NCBI GenBank assembly: GCA_024291935.2
Contig: CM044306.1
Span: forward strand, 19,539,001-19,603,000
Reading direction: 5' to 3'
DNA length: 64,000 nt
DNA from: Okapia johnstoni
Taxonomy: Eukaryota > Chordata > Mammalia > Artiodactyla > Giraffidae
Notes under the pieces: generated by a model
What the model was told of the DNA's origin: nothing
Databases searched by the model: none
What the model saw: only the letters and a program-made list of their open reading frames with translations
Made by a program: the position numbers and the translations under genes
Part shown: one piece after another, positions 54,311-64,000 of the stretch
How positions within the stretch are numbered: position 1 is the stretch's first letter
Layout of the letters: every line of letters starts with the position of its first letter

Positions 54311-55654
54311 ATTAGCAGTTTACTAGCTTGATTTATAATTTTTAAACATTTCAACATGGGTAGATGGGCCCCTCTTTGTCCCCCTGCTCCAAGCCTTGCA
54401 AATGTTAGGGATGGAGCCCACAGCATCAGCGACCAAAACTGTTATTTGCTGAATTCCCTTCCTGCTCTCCCTGTCCTAATAGCACCCCTCTGAAACTGGG
54501 CTTAGGACATGCCCACCTGGACCATGAAGGAGTTTCAAGGTGAAATGAAGACTGTCAGCTGTCACCGACAAGCGGTGCCCCCATGGGTCTGCTGACCTCA
54601 TTCTCCATGCCAAAATTGGGACATTTAAAAAATGTCTCCTGTGATGCTTAAGAGGGAAGGGATGAGGGGGAGAGAGGTTGCTCATCTCCTAACTGTGAAG
54701 CTGATGTGAGCACTCACTGGACCCAAGGAGCAAGGAGGGAGTTCAGTGGGGGCTGCAGCAGGTGGGATGGCAGTTAGACGGCAGGAAGATGAGGACTGGG
54801 CCCCACTGTCTCTCTAGCTTCCTGTCTCAGGGGGCGCTGGACTCTCAGCCAGGAAGGGGGCCGTGTTTCTGGAATGTGGGTCCTCCTGTAAGTTTGGGTG
54901 GGGAAGAGTGTGGGGGCCAGCTGGTCAGGCAGTGGGAGTCGTCCCCAGCAGGCAGGAATAGCACATTGGTCTCAGCCATAGCCGAGTGCCCTATGGCACA
55001 TGAACACACCGTCTGTTCAGAAGAAGAGACGCACAGCCTTTTTGGGGTCGTCTCTGACTCACTCTCAGATTCTGATTGGGCTGCTCGAGGATCAAACCTG
55101 CTGCCTTGGCCTCATTAGGGCTGTGAGGTGTGTGACTGAACTGGACACACACACTCACACTCAGACACACACCCAGGCAAGTGTGCCCACCTACAGCAAC
55201 CCACAGACGTCACTGTGCATGGTAGTGCACCCCCCATCACCGTTCCAAGTGCAATCTGGGCTATGGATCCCCTCCATGGACCCACTCTGACATGTGGGCT
55301 ATGCCAATCCCTTGCCTTCCCCACAGTTCACATTCTCTCTCCCCTATCGGTGACTTTTCATTTCACCTTGGGTGACCCGCCAGCTCCAGTGGCCAGGGCT
55401 TGGCTTACTTGAGGGTGGCTGGCGGCCAGACGCCTTCAGGGGTTCAGCGCTGGGGACGGGAGGCAGCTGTGCCACCCTCCTGGGACTCCCGGCAAGCCCC
55501 ACTGGGCTCAACAATCAGCCCCTCTGCTCCCCCGAGGCTGGAAGGGAGTGTCTCCGGGTCCCCATGCAGTTCTGGGAGCCTCTCAGCCTATAAGCGTGTC
55601 TGTCCGAGTGTCCCGTGCGCTCTGGGGGCGGCCCTCCCCCTGCACTCATGTCTG

Positions 55655-55925
55655 TTATTTTCTGCCTGTCTCTGAGTCTCTTTTTCTATGTGTCTGTATT
55701 CCTCTTCCCTTTTCTCTGTATCTCTGTCTCTCTTAGTCTCTTTTTCTGCGTGTCTCTGCCCTTACATCTGTCTCTGCCATGCACACATGTCTCCTCACTC
55801 TCCATCACTCTCCTTGTCCCTCAGCTCTGTGTCTCTGATGGTGGGGGCGTCTCACTAGTTCAGTATCTGTTGGTCTTTGCCTCGCCCCATCTCTGCCTCT
55901 AAGTCTGGGTCTGTGTCTCTCCAAC
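55655..55925 (+). repeat. Pyrimidine-rich low-complexity tract (TCTG/TCTC-like)
   Basis: Irregular runs of tctgtctctct and tctttttct dominate about 270 bp. No regular unit. Confidence 0.75.
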
Positions 55926-57908
55926 TTCTGTTACTCTCATGAGGCATCCCAGGGGAACGGGGCAGCCGAATGTCTCTGACTGCAGAATAAGGTGACAAAA
56001 CTTCCCCGGGCACTGTCATCACCTCTGGGCCCTTCAACTGCCAGGAGAGAGGAGGACTATCGGGTTCCAGGAAGGACCCCGAGGCTGGTCCACCTGCCCT
56101 GGCTCCTCTGCGGAGAACTTGAGAATTGGGGGCTTTGGTTCCTGACTGAAATATTCAGTATTTTCTTCTGCCACAGGTCCCAGGGTCACAGGCCTGGCAG
56201 TGGGGCTGGGGGTTCAGAGTGTTGAGGGGGAGAGCCCTTGTCTGTGACCTTGAGCCGAGGGAAAGGTACTGGGGACTAGGAGCCTTCCTCAGAGGGAGGC
56301 TGATTTGATGCTTTTCTTTTTCCTCGAAGCAGCCAAGCTCAACGCACCCACCCCAGGCTCCAGCTTCCAGATCCAAACCACCGCTGTGCTCCCCACCCTG
56401 TTCCAGACATTTCTGCCAACTGCCCCAGGGCCTCAGGGCCTTGTTCAAACAGCCTCCTTGCCCTGTGTCCTGGCCTCCTCACTTCAAGGGGCCTCTCCTC
56501 GCTGCCACGGCCTCTGGTACAGGAGCAGCTGTGTTGGCTGTTTGTTTATCTGACTAAAGTTTCCTTGGGTGGGGTGAGGACCAATTCCATAGGTGCTTTT
56601 TTCCCCTCTGCAGATGCCCAGACCAGAAACCAGGCCGACCCTGCAGTGCCCCTACTGCCCTCCCCCTGGCCCCCTTCAGCCTCTCCTACCTCCCCAGGCC
56701 CCACGCATCTCCACCCTCCTGATCTCAGATATGTTGATCCCTACATCTGATGCCAACAAACCCCTCCCACTGGCCAGGCAGGAGACGAAACTATGACACA
56801 GCCCCATACCCCTATCCCTCACCTAGGGCAGGGGAAAAACCCTGAGATGGTGTTGGGAATTGGAACCCATGAGTTCTCTGGGTGTTCCCGAAGAGAAACA
56901 CATGGAGTGTGGTCTTCAGAAAGTGGGAGAAGTCTGCCCGCATGCCTACCCACCCTCGTTGGCCGAGCTTGGAGCCAGCGGTAGAATGAGACTTCAGGAA
57001 AGGATTAATTCTCTAATGGGTTTGGGGACCCCTCCCAGGATTCATCCCAGAATGATCTCCCTGAGACCCCAAGGGTCTTTCCATCCCTGGACTTTGTATG
57101 ACAACGTACTATGTACAGAACCGCTGCATCCCGCCCCATGAAACCTGGAGAGGTCATAAAATCCCTAATCCAGGCAGGGTCTGGACTCGACCTAGTCTCC
57201 TCATTCTCCACAGCTAGGCCTCCTCCCTGGATGGAGCCAGAGCTGCTCTGTGGGCAACAAGGAGCCCAGGCTGCCTCGACTTTCCCTTTTTCTGGCCCTC
57301 ACCCATGCCTGCTCCACCTCCACAGTCTGCGATGGAGAGTCTGGTCCCCACCCATGTCTCCAGCAGGGAAGGGAGTGTAGGGGCCTGAGTCTTGTGACCT
57401 CATTCTGAGACCTGCTATCCTAGTTAGCAGCTTCCCGAGGGGAGAGGGACACCAGAACCTTTCAGAGATGCTTGCATACCATCTGGGTGCTAATTGGGAA
57501 TGGGAATGTCCCTAGTTGAGGCCAGAGACAGCTATTCCGGGGCCACAGGATGGGGTGTGGGGGTGGAGAGGCCAGAGGTGGGGGTCAGGAAATTTCCCCA
57601 AATAGCCTGGCCAGCAGCCAAATGTGGGAGCTAGGCCCGGGGGAGGGGGGGCCGCACAGCCCAGCTGGGGTTGGGGGGGCAGGCAGCTGGCCAGCTGACA
57701 CATGGTCTTAAACCTCAAGCTGGGCAAGGGGCAGAAATGAAGAAGGACCAGTACCATTCCCTCTTTTCTGCTAAAATGGACTTCTCTGGAACTTGCGGTG
57801 GAAGACTATGTCCCTACCCTATCTCTTTAACTCTCCCACAGGCCTTTTTAAGCCCTAACCCATCCCCTAGTCCCTCAGTCAGGTGACACTGATTTATTCC
57901 TTCATTCA

Positions 57909-58065
57909 ACAAATATTTATTGGGACTTCCCTGGTGGTCTAGTGGTTAAGACTTCGCACTTCCATTGCAGGGGGGCACGGATTTGATCCCTGGTTAGGGA
58001 ACTGAGATCCCGCAAGCCACATGGCACAGAGAAAAAAACACACAAAAACCCCCCACAAATATTTA
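57909..58065 (+). mobile_element. tRNA-derived SINE (ART2/CHR type) with target duplication
   Basis: 'gacttccctggtggtctagt' to 'gatcccgcaagccacatggc' with an A/C-rich tail. The 11-bp duplication acaaatattta at 57909-57919 and 58055-58065 is perfect. Confidence 0.93.
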
Positions 58066-59046
58066 CTGAGCACCTACCATGGGTTGTATTTGCTAGGTCC
58101 TGCCCTGGGAATTCAAAGAGGAATAAGATGAGGGGTGGGGAAGCAGGGATAAGAGAGCATGCAAGGAGGCAGGCAGGGCATCGACCTTAAAAGGGGGAGG
58201 AGGGAAGGCCTCTCATGTTATTTCAGCATCAGCTACGAGGGGGAGAGGTAGGATCCAGGAGGAAAACAGAGCTGCAGGCAGAGAACAGGTCTGGAGATCC
58301 TCTGAGGTGAGGGAGAGCTTAATATGCTCTGGTAAGAGAAAGAGCCAGTGTGGCTGTAGCAGTTTATCATAGCAAGGCAGGGAGGGGCGCAAAAACAGAT
58401 CCGAGGGGCACGGGATATTTTGACCCCAAGGATGTTTTGAATGCAAATATTTGAAACCAAAACATACCAACACTGAAGACTTCTTCAGAAAGTGCTTTCC
58501 CGTTTGAACTCTGTTCATCCAATTTAATTCCTTCATCAGATTTTTCCATTTTTTTCCCCTGTATGGTACAAATTTCCTTTTTTTCATTCTATTTTAACTT
58601 TATTAAAATTATTTTCACCGGCATCAATCCTGTATAGATTTTGCAGCCAAGAATTGATTCGCTGATCAATTTCACAATGATTAAATGCCCCCGACCCTGC
58701 TCTCCATCATTGTGTGAGTGACTGGGTAAACTCCTCCAATTTTGGAAGCTTCGAATGTAAAAAGAGATTTGTGTTCAAGATTGGATTCTTGTGTCCACTT
58801 TAGCCAACAACAAGTTTTCTTGTATCTGGTTCTAGCTGTTACCAGTGTTACTTGTACCAGCCAAAGTCTTAGGTGGAGAGTTGCATTTATATCTCAGTTA
58901 ATCTGTGGGCAGGATCACAGATTGCAGAGAAGAAGGGTTTTAGGGAGGCGGTTTTAGGAGCCAGATCTCCTAAAGTAAGAGAAGCCCTTGGAGGTTTTCG
59001 GCAGGAGAGTGACACATTCAGATTTGCCTTTTAAAAAGTCTCCTCT

Positions 59047-59172
59047 AGGGAATTCCCTGGTTGCCCAGTGGTTAGGACTGGGTTGTTTCACTGCTGAGGC
59101 CCAGGTTCAATCCCTGATCAGGGAACTAAGATCCCACAAGATGCATGGTGCTACCAATCAATCAGTCAAACA
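59047..59172 (+). mobile_element. tRNA-derived SINE (ART2/CHR type)
   Basis: 'agggaattccctggttgccc', 'cccaggttcaatccctgatc' and 'aagatcccacaagatgcatg', ending in an atcaatcagtcaa tail. Confidence 0.87.
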
Positions 59173-60111
59173 CAAAAGCTCCTCTGGCCATGAGGAGAAC
59201 AGACTGGGAGGGTAGTAGAGGCAGGGAGGCTGATGAGGAGGCTGTTGTGCCAATCCAGGTGGTAAAGAGAAGTGAACAGTTTGAAGACAGGTTAGGGCGA
59301 TAGAAAGACGGGGTAATCCCATTTTGCTTCCTGGATCCCAGCACAACCCTCCCCACTCCCCCAGAATGTCCTCCATGTCATTTCTCACACCCCAGCTCCT
59401 GCCCCTCCCTTCCTCTGAGGTCCCAGATACCCCAGGGTTCAGCCACTTGAAGTTTGCGCAGGGTGGAGACCAAGAACTGGGGTGTTTTCCTTGGGGCTCT
59501 CTCCCAGTCTGTCTCCTGGTTGAATGTGGTGAGGGAGGGTCAGGGATGCCCTGCTGAGGTTGGGGTTCAGGGATGGGATGGCCCTCAGATCCACCCACCC
59601 AGAGCACGTGGCTGGAGCAGCCAGGGAGACCACAGACTTGGCCATGAAACAGACCCAGACACAAGGCACTTGTCTGATCCGTGGCTCTGAGTTCTGGGTG
59701 TGACCCTGGGCAGGGGTACAAAGGGGCCTCTGTCAGTGCAGGGCACGGAGCTCACCTGGGCCAGGCCAGGCGCTGGAGGAATGAGGGGGTGGGCCTTGGG
59801 GTGTTTGAAGAGAGAAGGCTTGAAGTAACTGACCTGAGGTTTGGGTGTCATTTGGGGCAAGTCACTTCCTGTCCTTGACCTGTCTGCTCACCTGTAAAAT
59901 AGAATCTGAATCCCTGCCTCCCAGAGCTAGCTGCATTGTCAGGACTGACTATGTTGACTAAAGCATCACTTTCCTGGAATCATGTATTTTTAAACATTAT
60001 TTAACAAGCACACATACTGATTACCAGGAACCTGTTTCCTAAACACTTTGAAAACGTTGACTCATTTAATCCCCGTAAAAACCCTCTAGGAAATATCCTA
60101 TTTTATCCTTG

Positions 60112-60294
60112 AATCTGCCTGCAATGTGAGAAGATCCATCCGTGGGTCGGGAAGATCCCCTGTAGAAGGGCATGGCTACCCACTCTAGTATTCTTGCTGG
60201 AGAATTGTCCATGGAGAATTCCATGGACAGAGGAGCCTGGCGGGCTACAGTCCATGGGGTTGCAAAGAGTCGGACACAACTGAGCGACCAACAC
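60112..60294 (+). mobile_element. Bov-tA SINE with a small internal duplication
   Basis: 'tgggtcgggaagatcccctg', 'gcatggctacccactctagt' and 'agagtcggacacaactgagc'. Inside, the ggagaatt...ccatgg block occurs twice in a row (about 60200-60225). The 5' half of the head is shortened. Confidence 0.9.
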
Positions 60295-61064
60295 TACGGA
60301 TGGGGAAATTGTGGCACAGAGGTGGCCAAGGTCACACAGTTGGGAAGTGGCAGGAGTAGGACTTAAACCCAGTATGAGGATATACCTATATTATGCTGTT
60401 TCCCTACAGGAAGGGGTGAGTATCCCTTAGGCCAGGGAGCCCAAGCACAGGGTGGGGGACCTGATTCTTCATCAAGGATGGAAGGGGATTCAGGAACACC
60501 TCTGCCTTGGGGAGCATAACCGTGCAATGTCTCCCCTCCCAGGGCCTAGCCCCTAGGACAGGGCTATGAGTGACCAGAGGCCCAGGACAGGAGAAGAGGG
60601 TGGAACAGGGAGTTGCAGGAGCAGGTCACAACCCTGCCACCTTTGGCCCAGTTGTGGGAGCAGCTGTGACCAGCAGAAGCTGGGGTAGGTTGGGTATGCT
60701 TTCAGCTAGGACTGGTCGTACCTGTGGGGCGACAGACTTGGAGCCACATGGTTGGAGGAAGGCCAGGGTCTGGCTGGACATAAAGCATGGACATGTAACA
60801 GAATGGAGTCGGGGGTTTCCGCCAAGGGGCTGAGGATGCTGAAGAAACAGACCCCAAGTCCACAGCGTCAGGACTTTCAGTCTTCATGGAAAGCCTTTGA
60901 GCATGCGCAGAACCTGACTAAGAAAGGAGGCGGGACTAGACGGGGTAGCTTACATCCTAAGCAACAGGTGGTCCAGTGTGGGCGTGGCTCAGGATTGCAC
61001 GTGTAGAGCTGTGAGTGCCAAGCTCTGAGCTGGTACTTGCTCCTCCAGACGCATCTCTAGGCCT

Positions 61065-61395
61065 GTCTGCTCTTCGGAATCACCTGGATGCTTGTTAAAA
61101 AGACAGACGCTGAGCCTCACTCCAGATTCTGAATCTGAATCCCTGGGATGAGGGCCCAGCCCAGGATGACTGACAAGCTCCCTGGTGATGCTCAGGTAGC
61201 CAGGCACTTGGGAAAACTGCGGGGCGATAGGTTCTTGCCCTTGGCTGTGCATCAGAATCACCTGGGCAGAACTGAAAATTCCTGGTGCCCAGGCTGCAAC
61301 CTGGACAAATCCCATCAGAATCTCTGGGGAGGAGTCCCGTCATTTTCAAAGCTGCCCAGGTGATTCCAGTGAGTGGCCACAGTTGAGAATCTTCG
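61065..61395 (+). mobile_element. Two MER5A-like DNA-transposon remnants
   Basis: 'ggaatcacctggatgcttgt' with 'ccagattctgaatctgaatc' (61065-61195) and 'catcagaatcacctgggcag' with 'caggtgattccagtgagtgg' (61245-61395) are two separate degraded copies in the same orientation. Confidence 0.65.
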
Positions 61396-61579
61396 AGCAG
61401 CCCTGACCCTCATCTCAGGCAGCTCTGGGCTGAACTGTGCCATTCTCAGCGAGTCCTTCCCTGGCCACTTGTTCTCCCTGACCTTGTGTATTTATCCACT
61501 TATTGACCTGACCATCCTAGACTGCAAGCTCCGTGAGGGCCCCTTAAGACTTCTGTTCACTGCTGTATCCCCTAGGCAT

Positions 61580-61790
61580 AGAATGGAGGGCCTAGCATAT
61601 AGAAGGTGTTCAACGTGTTTATTGAGGGAATTTATTGAGTCCCTCTTCTGTGCCAGGCCCAAAGGGAGATACTCTCCATATATCATCTCAATTTTCCCAA
61701 CAACTCCACAAGGTAGATACTTTTGTACCCATTTTACAGATTAGAGAAGAAAAGTGACTTGCCTAAGGTCTGACAGTTCCAGAACCCAGG
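61580..61790 (+). repeat. MIR/L2-like ancient repeat
   Basis: 'gagtccctcttctgtgccag', 'catctcaattttcccaacaa' and 'gtgacttgcctaaggtctga' are typical of old mammalian repeats derived from L2 or MIR. Confidence 0.6.
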
Positions 61791-62979
61791 CTCTGTCCTG
61801 GGCCCTGAACTGCCTTCCAGCCAAGGGCTTTGGGCAGCCCCTGCTGTGGGAAGCAGCCTGACAGCCTGGAGGCTGAACAGAGGGCCTGGGGGACCTGGGG
61901 CATGTTGACTCTCAGCCCATCCCCAGGGCGTTTCTTGGAAGCTCTCTGCTAGTTTTGAAAGGCCTCCTTTATGGCCTGCAACGGCTGTGTGCTTCCACCC
62001 ACCCGACTGATTTGAGAGGAGGACTCCTTGATGCGGTCGGCAGCTGCTCCCTGGCCAGCAAGATGGACCATGGCCATCCCACCATCTCCCTCAGCTAGTG
62101 CCCTCGGAGGCTCTCCCCTCCCTCCTGCCCCAGGTGACCCCGGATTCCCAGGGTCATTCTCAGTCCCCTCCTGCCTTCATTCTTCTGAGGTTAGCATGCG
62201 TTAGGTTCAGTTACTTATACTGAGGAAGAGGGGAAGACCTCAAGGTCCAGGGAGGTGGGAGAATTCTGCTGGACAGACTAACCAAAGAAAAGCATCAGGA
62301 AATGAAGGGTGGGTTGGGGAAACTCAAAGATCTAAATTTCCTTAGGGTTGATCCTGGCTGGTAGTCAGGGCCTCTCCAGGCCTCTTCTGAATGCAGCTCT
62401 TTAAGTAGGAAGGAGGGTAGCCAAGGTTCCAGTGAGGACCCCTGGGCCCTCAGCCATTCCTTCTCTTCCATGGGGCAGTATGAGAAAGTCCCCCCAGTAA
62501 GGTGACTGCCTTCTAGCCTGCTGCTGTTGCAATGAATATTCTGGGGAGGGGGCCGCCCCTGCTGTGGACACCCCAGCCCCTAGCCTCCTCTCCTCCTGCT
62601 CCAGCCTCTCCTACACAACCCTGGCAGCTTTGCCTAGCTGGGTGAGGAGGTTGAAATAATTTCCGTTGCGTTGGCAATGAACACAAGTTGGATATAACTC
62701 TGGACTAGGGAAGACTGAGGACGGGCTGGCAGCCTTGAGCGGCAGGATGATGGGCAGGAGGGGAGGGGTCTAGTCTGGATATGCAGACAGGCACCATGTG
62801 TTGGGAGAGGAGATTATTTGTGAGGTTTCAGGGGTTCCACCCAGGCCCGTTTGTCTTTCCTCTCTTTTTGCCCCATTAGTTTCCATTGCACAGCTGTGGG
62901 TAAGTTCTTTCTGCAGTCTTACCACTGTCCCTCCTGCTTTAACTAACAATGTCATCCCCTCACATCATAATGGCTCTTT

Positions 62980-63175
62980 ATAGCCTGCAAGGTGTTTTCT
63001 ATTTGTTATCTTATTTAATCTTCTCAGCTATCAGCCTTTGGTTAGGAGAGTTATTATTAGTTATTGTTAGCCCCATTTCATAGATCAGGAAACTGAAATG
63101 TGGGGAAAATGGCCATGTTCCCAGTCACAGGTCAGTAAGTAGTAGAGTTATATGTAAGTGCTTGTTTGCCTGATT
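62980..63175 (+). repeat. MIR/L2-like ancient repeat
   Basis: 'atttgttatcttatttaatc', 'ccccatttcatagatcagga' and 'cagtcacaggtcagtaagta' follow the usual L2/MIR order. Confidence 0.6.
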
Positions 63176-64000
63176 ACAAGTTACTCTGGTTTTCATGAGG
63201 CCCCCCTCCTCAAATTACTCTCACAGACACACACATACCCTTCACCCCCAGCTCCTCACTCTTCCATGTCACCACAATTCAGAAGCAGCCCAGGCCTGAA
63301 AAGGTCATGGTGTCCATCCCCCTGCCTCTAGGCTGGTGCAGTGGAGCCTCCATGGAGCCCGTATCTGGAGCTCATCCGGCCATGGTCCAGGAGAGAGTGA
63401 TGGTGGCAAAGGCGGGGCAGTCGAGGGTATCAGCTGCTGCTGCTTCTTTTTGAGCAAAGACTTTTAAAGGTTAATGTGATAATCCCATCCTGATTACTGC
63501 AAACTGAGGACCTCGTGCTCATCCAAGAATCTATTACTAGTCACGCAGGAGGGGCGGGGAGACTGCGTGGGGCCCACCCCACCTCCCCACTGCCATCCTC
63601 ACACATGTTGAGGGGGGCCGAGCCTTTCGGTTTTATGTTTTGTTTTTAGTGGAAAGAGGTGTTTCTAGATTGTGGTAAGGATGCTTTGGGTCTCCCTACT
63701 TCAAGACCTGGACCAAGGGATCCCAATCCTTCCCTTTTACATCTAAGTTACTGTCCTAGGAGGGGCTGCTGGTGGGTCTGGAAGCAAGGCCAGAGGTCAC
63801 AGAAAATCAGGGAGGTCATCACACCCCCCTCCCCATCTTCCCTGCTGGGCAACCAAGGCCTGTTGCTGTTGTCCCACATCACGCCCAGAAGTAAACCAAT
63901 TAGCACCGTGTCTGGTTCTGTGTTCCCAGTGCCTGTCTCATTATTTGGGGATTTATGTCTCGGTCACCGTGAAGGACGACTGTCCCGGTTTCCACTGGGG

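Larger units (their letters stand above)
51719..64000 (+). other. Probable ZNF385C intron 1 (non-coding to the window end)
   Basis: This 12.3-kb stretch has no reading frame I recognise. It holds one MIR (52838-53075), three tRNA-derived SINEs, one Bov-tA, MER5-like copies near 61.1-61.4 kb, a pyrimidine-rich tract (55655-55925) and unassigned GC-rich sequence. 62.5-62.7 kb and 63.42-63.56 kb are repeat-free and could be conserved regulatory elements. Confidence 0.5.

Noticed and set aside
56593..56796. A zinc-finger-like exon of ZNF385C (LQCPYCPP...)
   Set aside because: There is a good acceptor at about 56612 but a single Cys pair, no His pair, no convincing donor and no match to the family as I know it.

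Overview
This is nuclear DNA of a ruminant, most likely cattle or a close bovid. It is dense in Bov-tA and BovB elements and tRNA-derived ART2/CHR-type SINEs, which mark ruminant genomes, and its genes are intron-rich with mammalian splice sites. Gene content and order match the block that in human is KCNH4 - RAB5C - HSPB9 - KAT2A - DHX58 - ZNF385C (17q21), read here in the opposite direction. Human comparisons are from memory; no database was searched. Layout: 1-2246 holds the last two coding exons of KCNH4 (+), whose 5' part lies left of the window, followed by its 3' UTR and spacer. 5046-26745 is RAB5C (+): a CpG-rich promoter, a non-coding first exon ending at 5472, a 17-kb first intron full of old repeats, and five coding exons (216 aa). 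28359-28832 is the intronless HSPB9 (-), with a TATA-like box near 29080. 30169-38944 is KAT2A/GCN5 (+), 18 coding exons and 837 aa, whose intron 7 carries a clean antisense solo LTR and intron 6 a SINE plus a CA minisatellite. 39861-49548 is DHX58/LGP2 (+), 12 coding exons and 680 aa, preceded by a perfect ISRE. 49950-51540 is spacer. 51560-51718 is a CpG-rich candidate first exon that position suggests is ZNF385C. The remaining 12 kb is non-coding here and probably its first intron. The three complete multi-exon genes were assembled by joining exons at GT/AG sites. Each gives an uninterrupted frame of the expected length with its catalytic motifs intact: Rab5 G-boxes; the GCN5 Glu575 and bromodomain Asn808; the LGP2 Walker A, DECH box, motif VI and four zinc cysteines. 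The genes are neighbours but not one pathway: a K+ channel subunit, an early-endosome GTPase, a testis small heat-shock protein, the SAGA/ATAC acetyltransferase and a cytosolic RNA sensor. I found no previously undescribed system. The most unusual items are structural: a six-fold perfect 30-bp amplification inside a SINE that multiplies its Pol III B box (46777-46956), the solo LTR with a perfect 6-bp target duplication (33676-34791), a roughly 50-unit TG tract followed by inverted CA units (19516-19675), a C8G8 palindrome (9611-9626), a minisatellite split by a SINE fragment (4473-4700), and a three-residue lineage insertion in LGP2.
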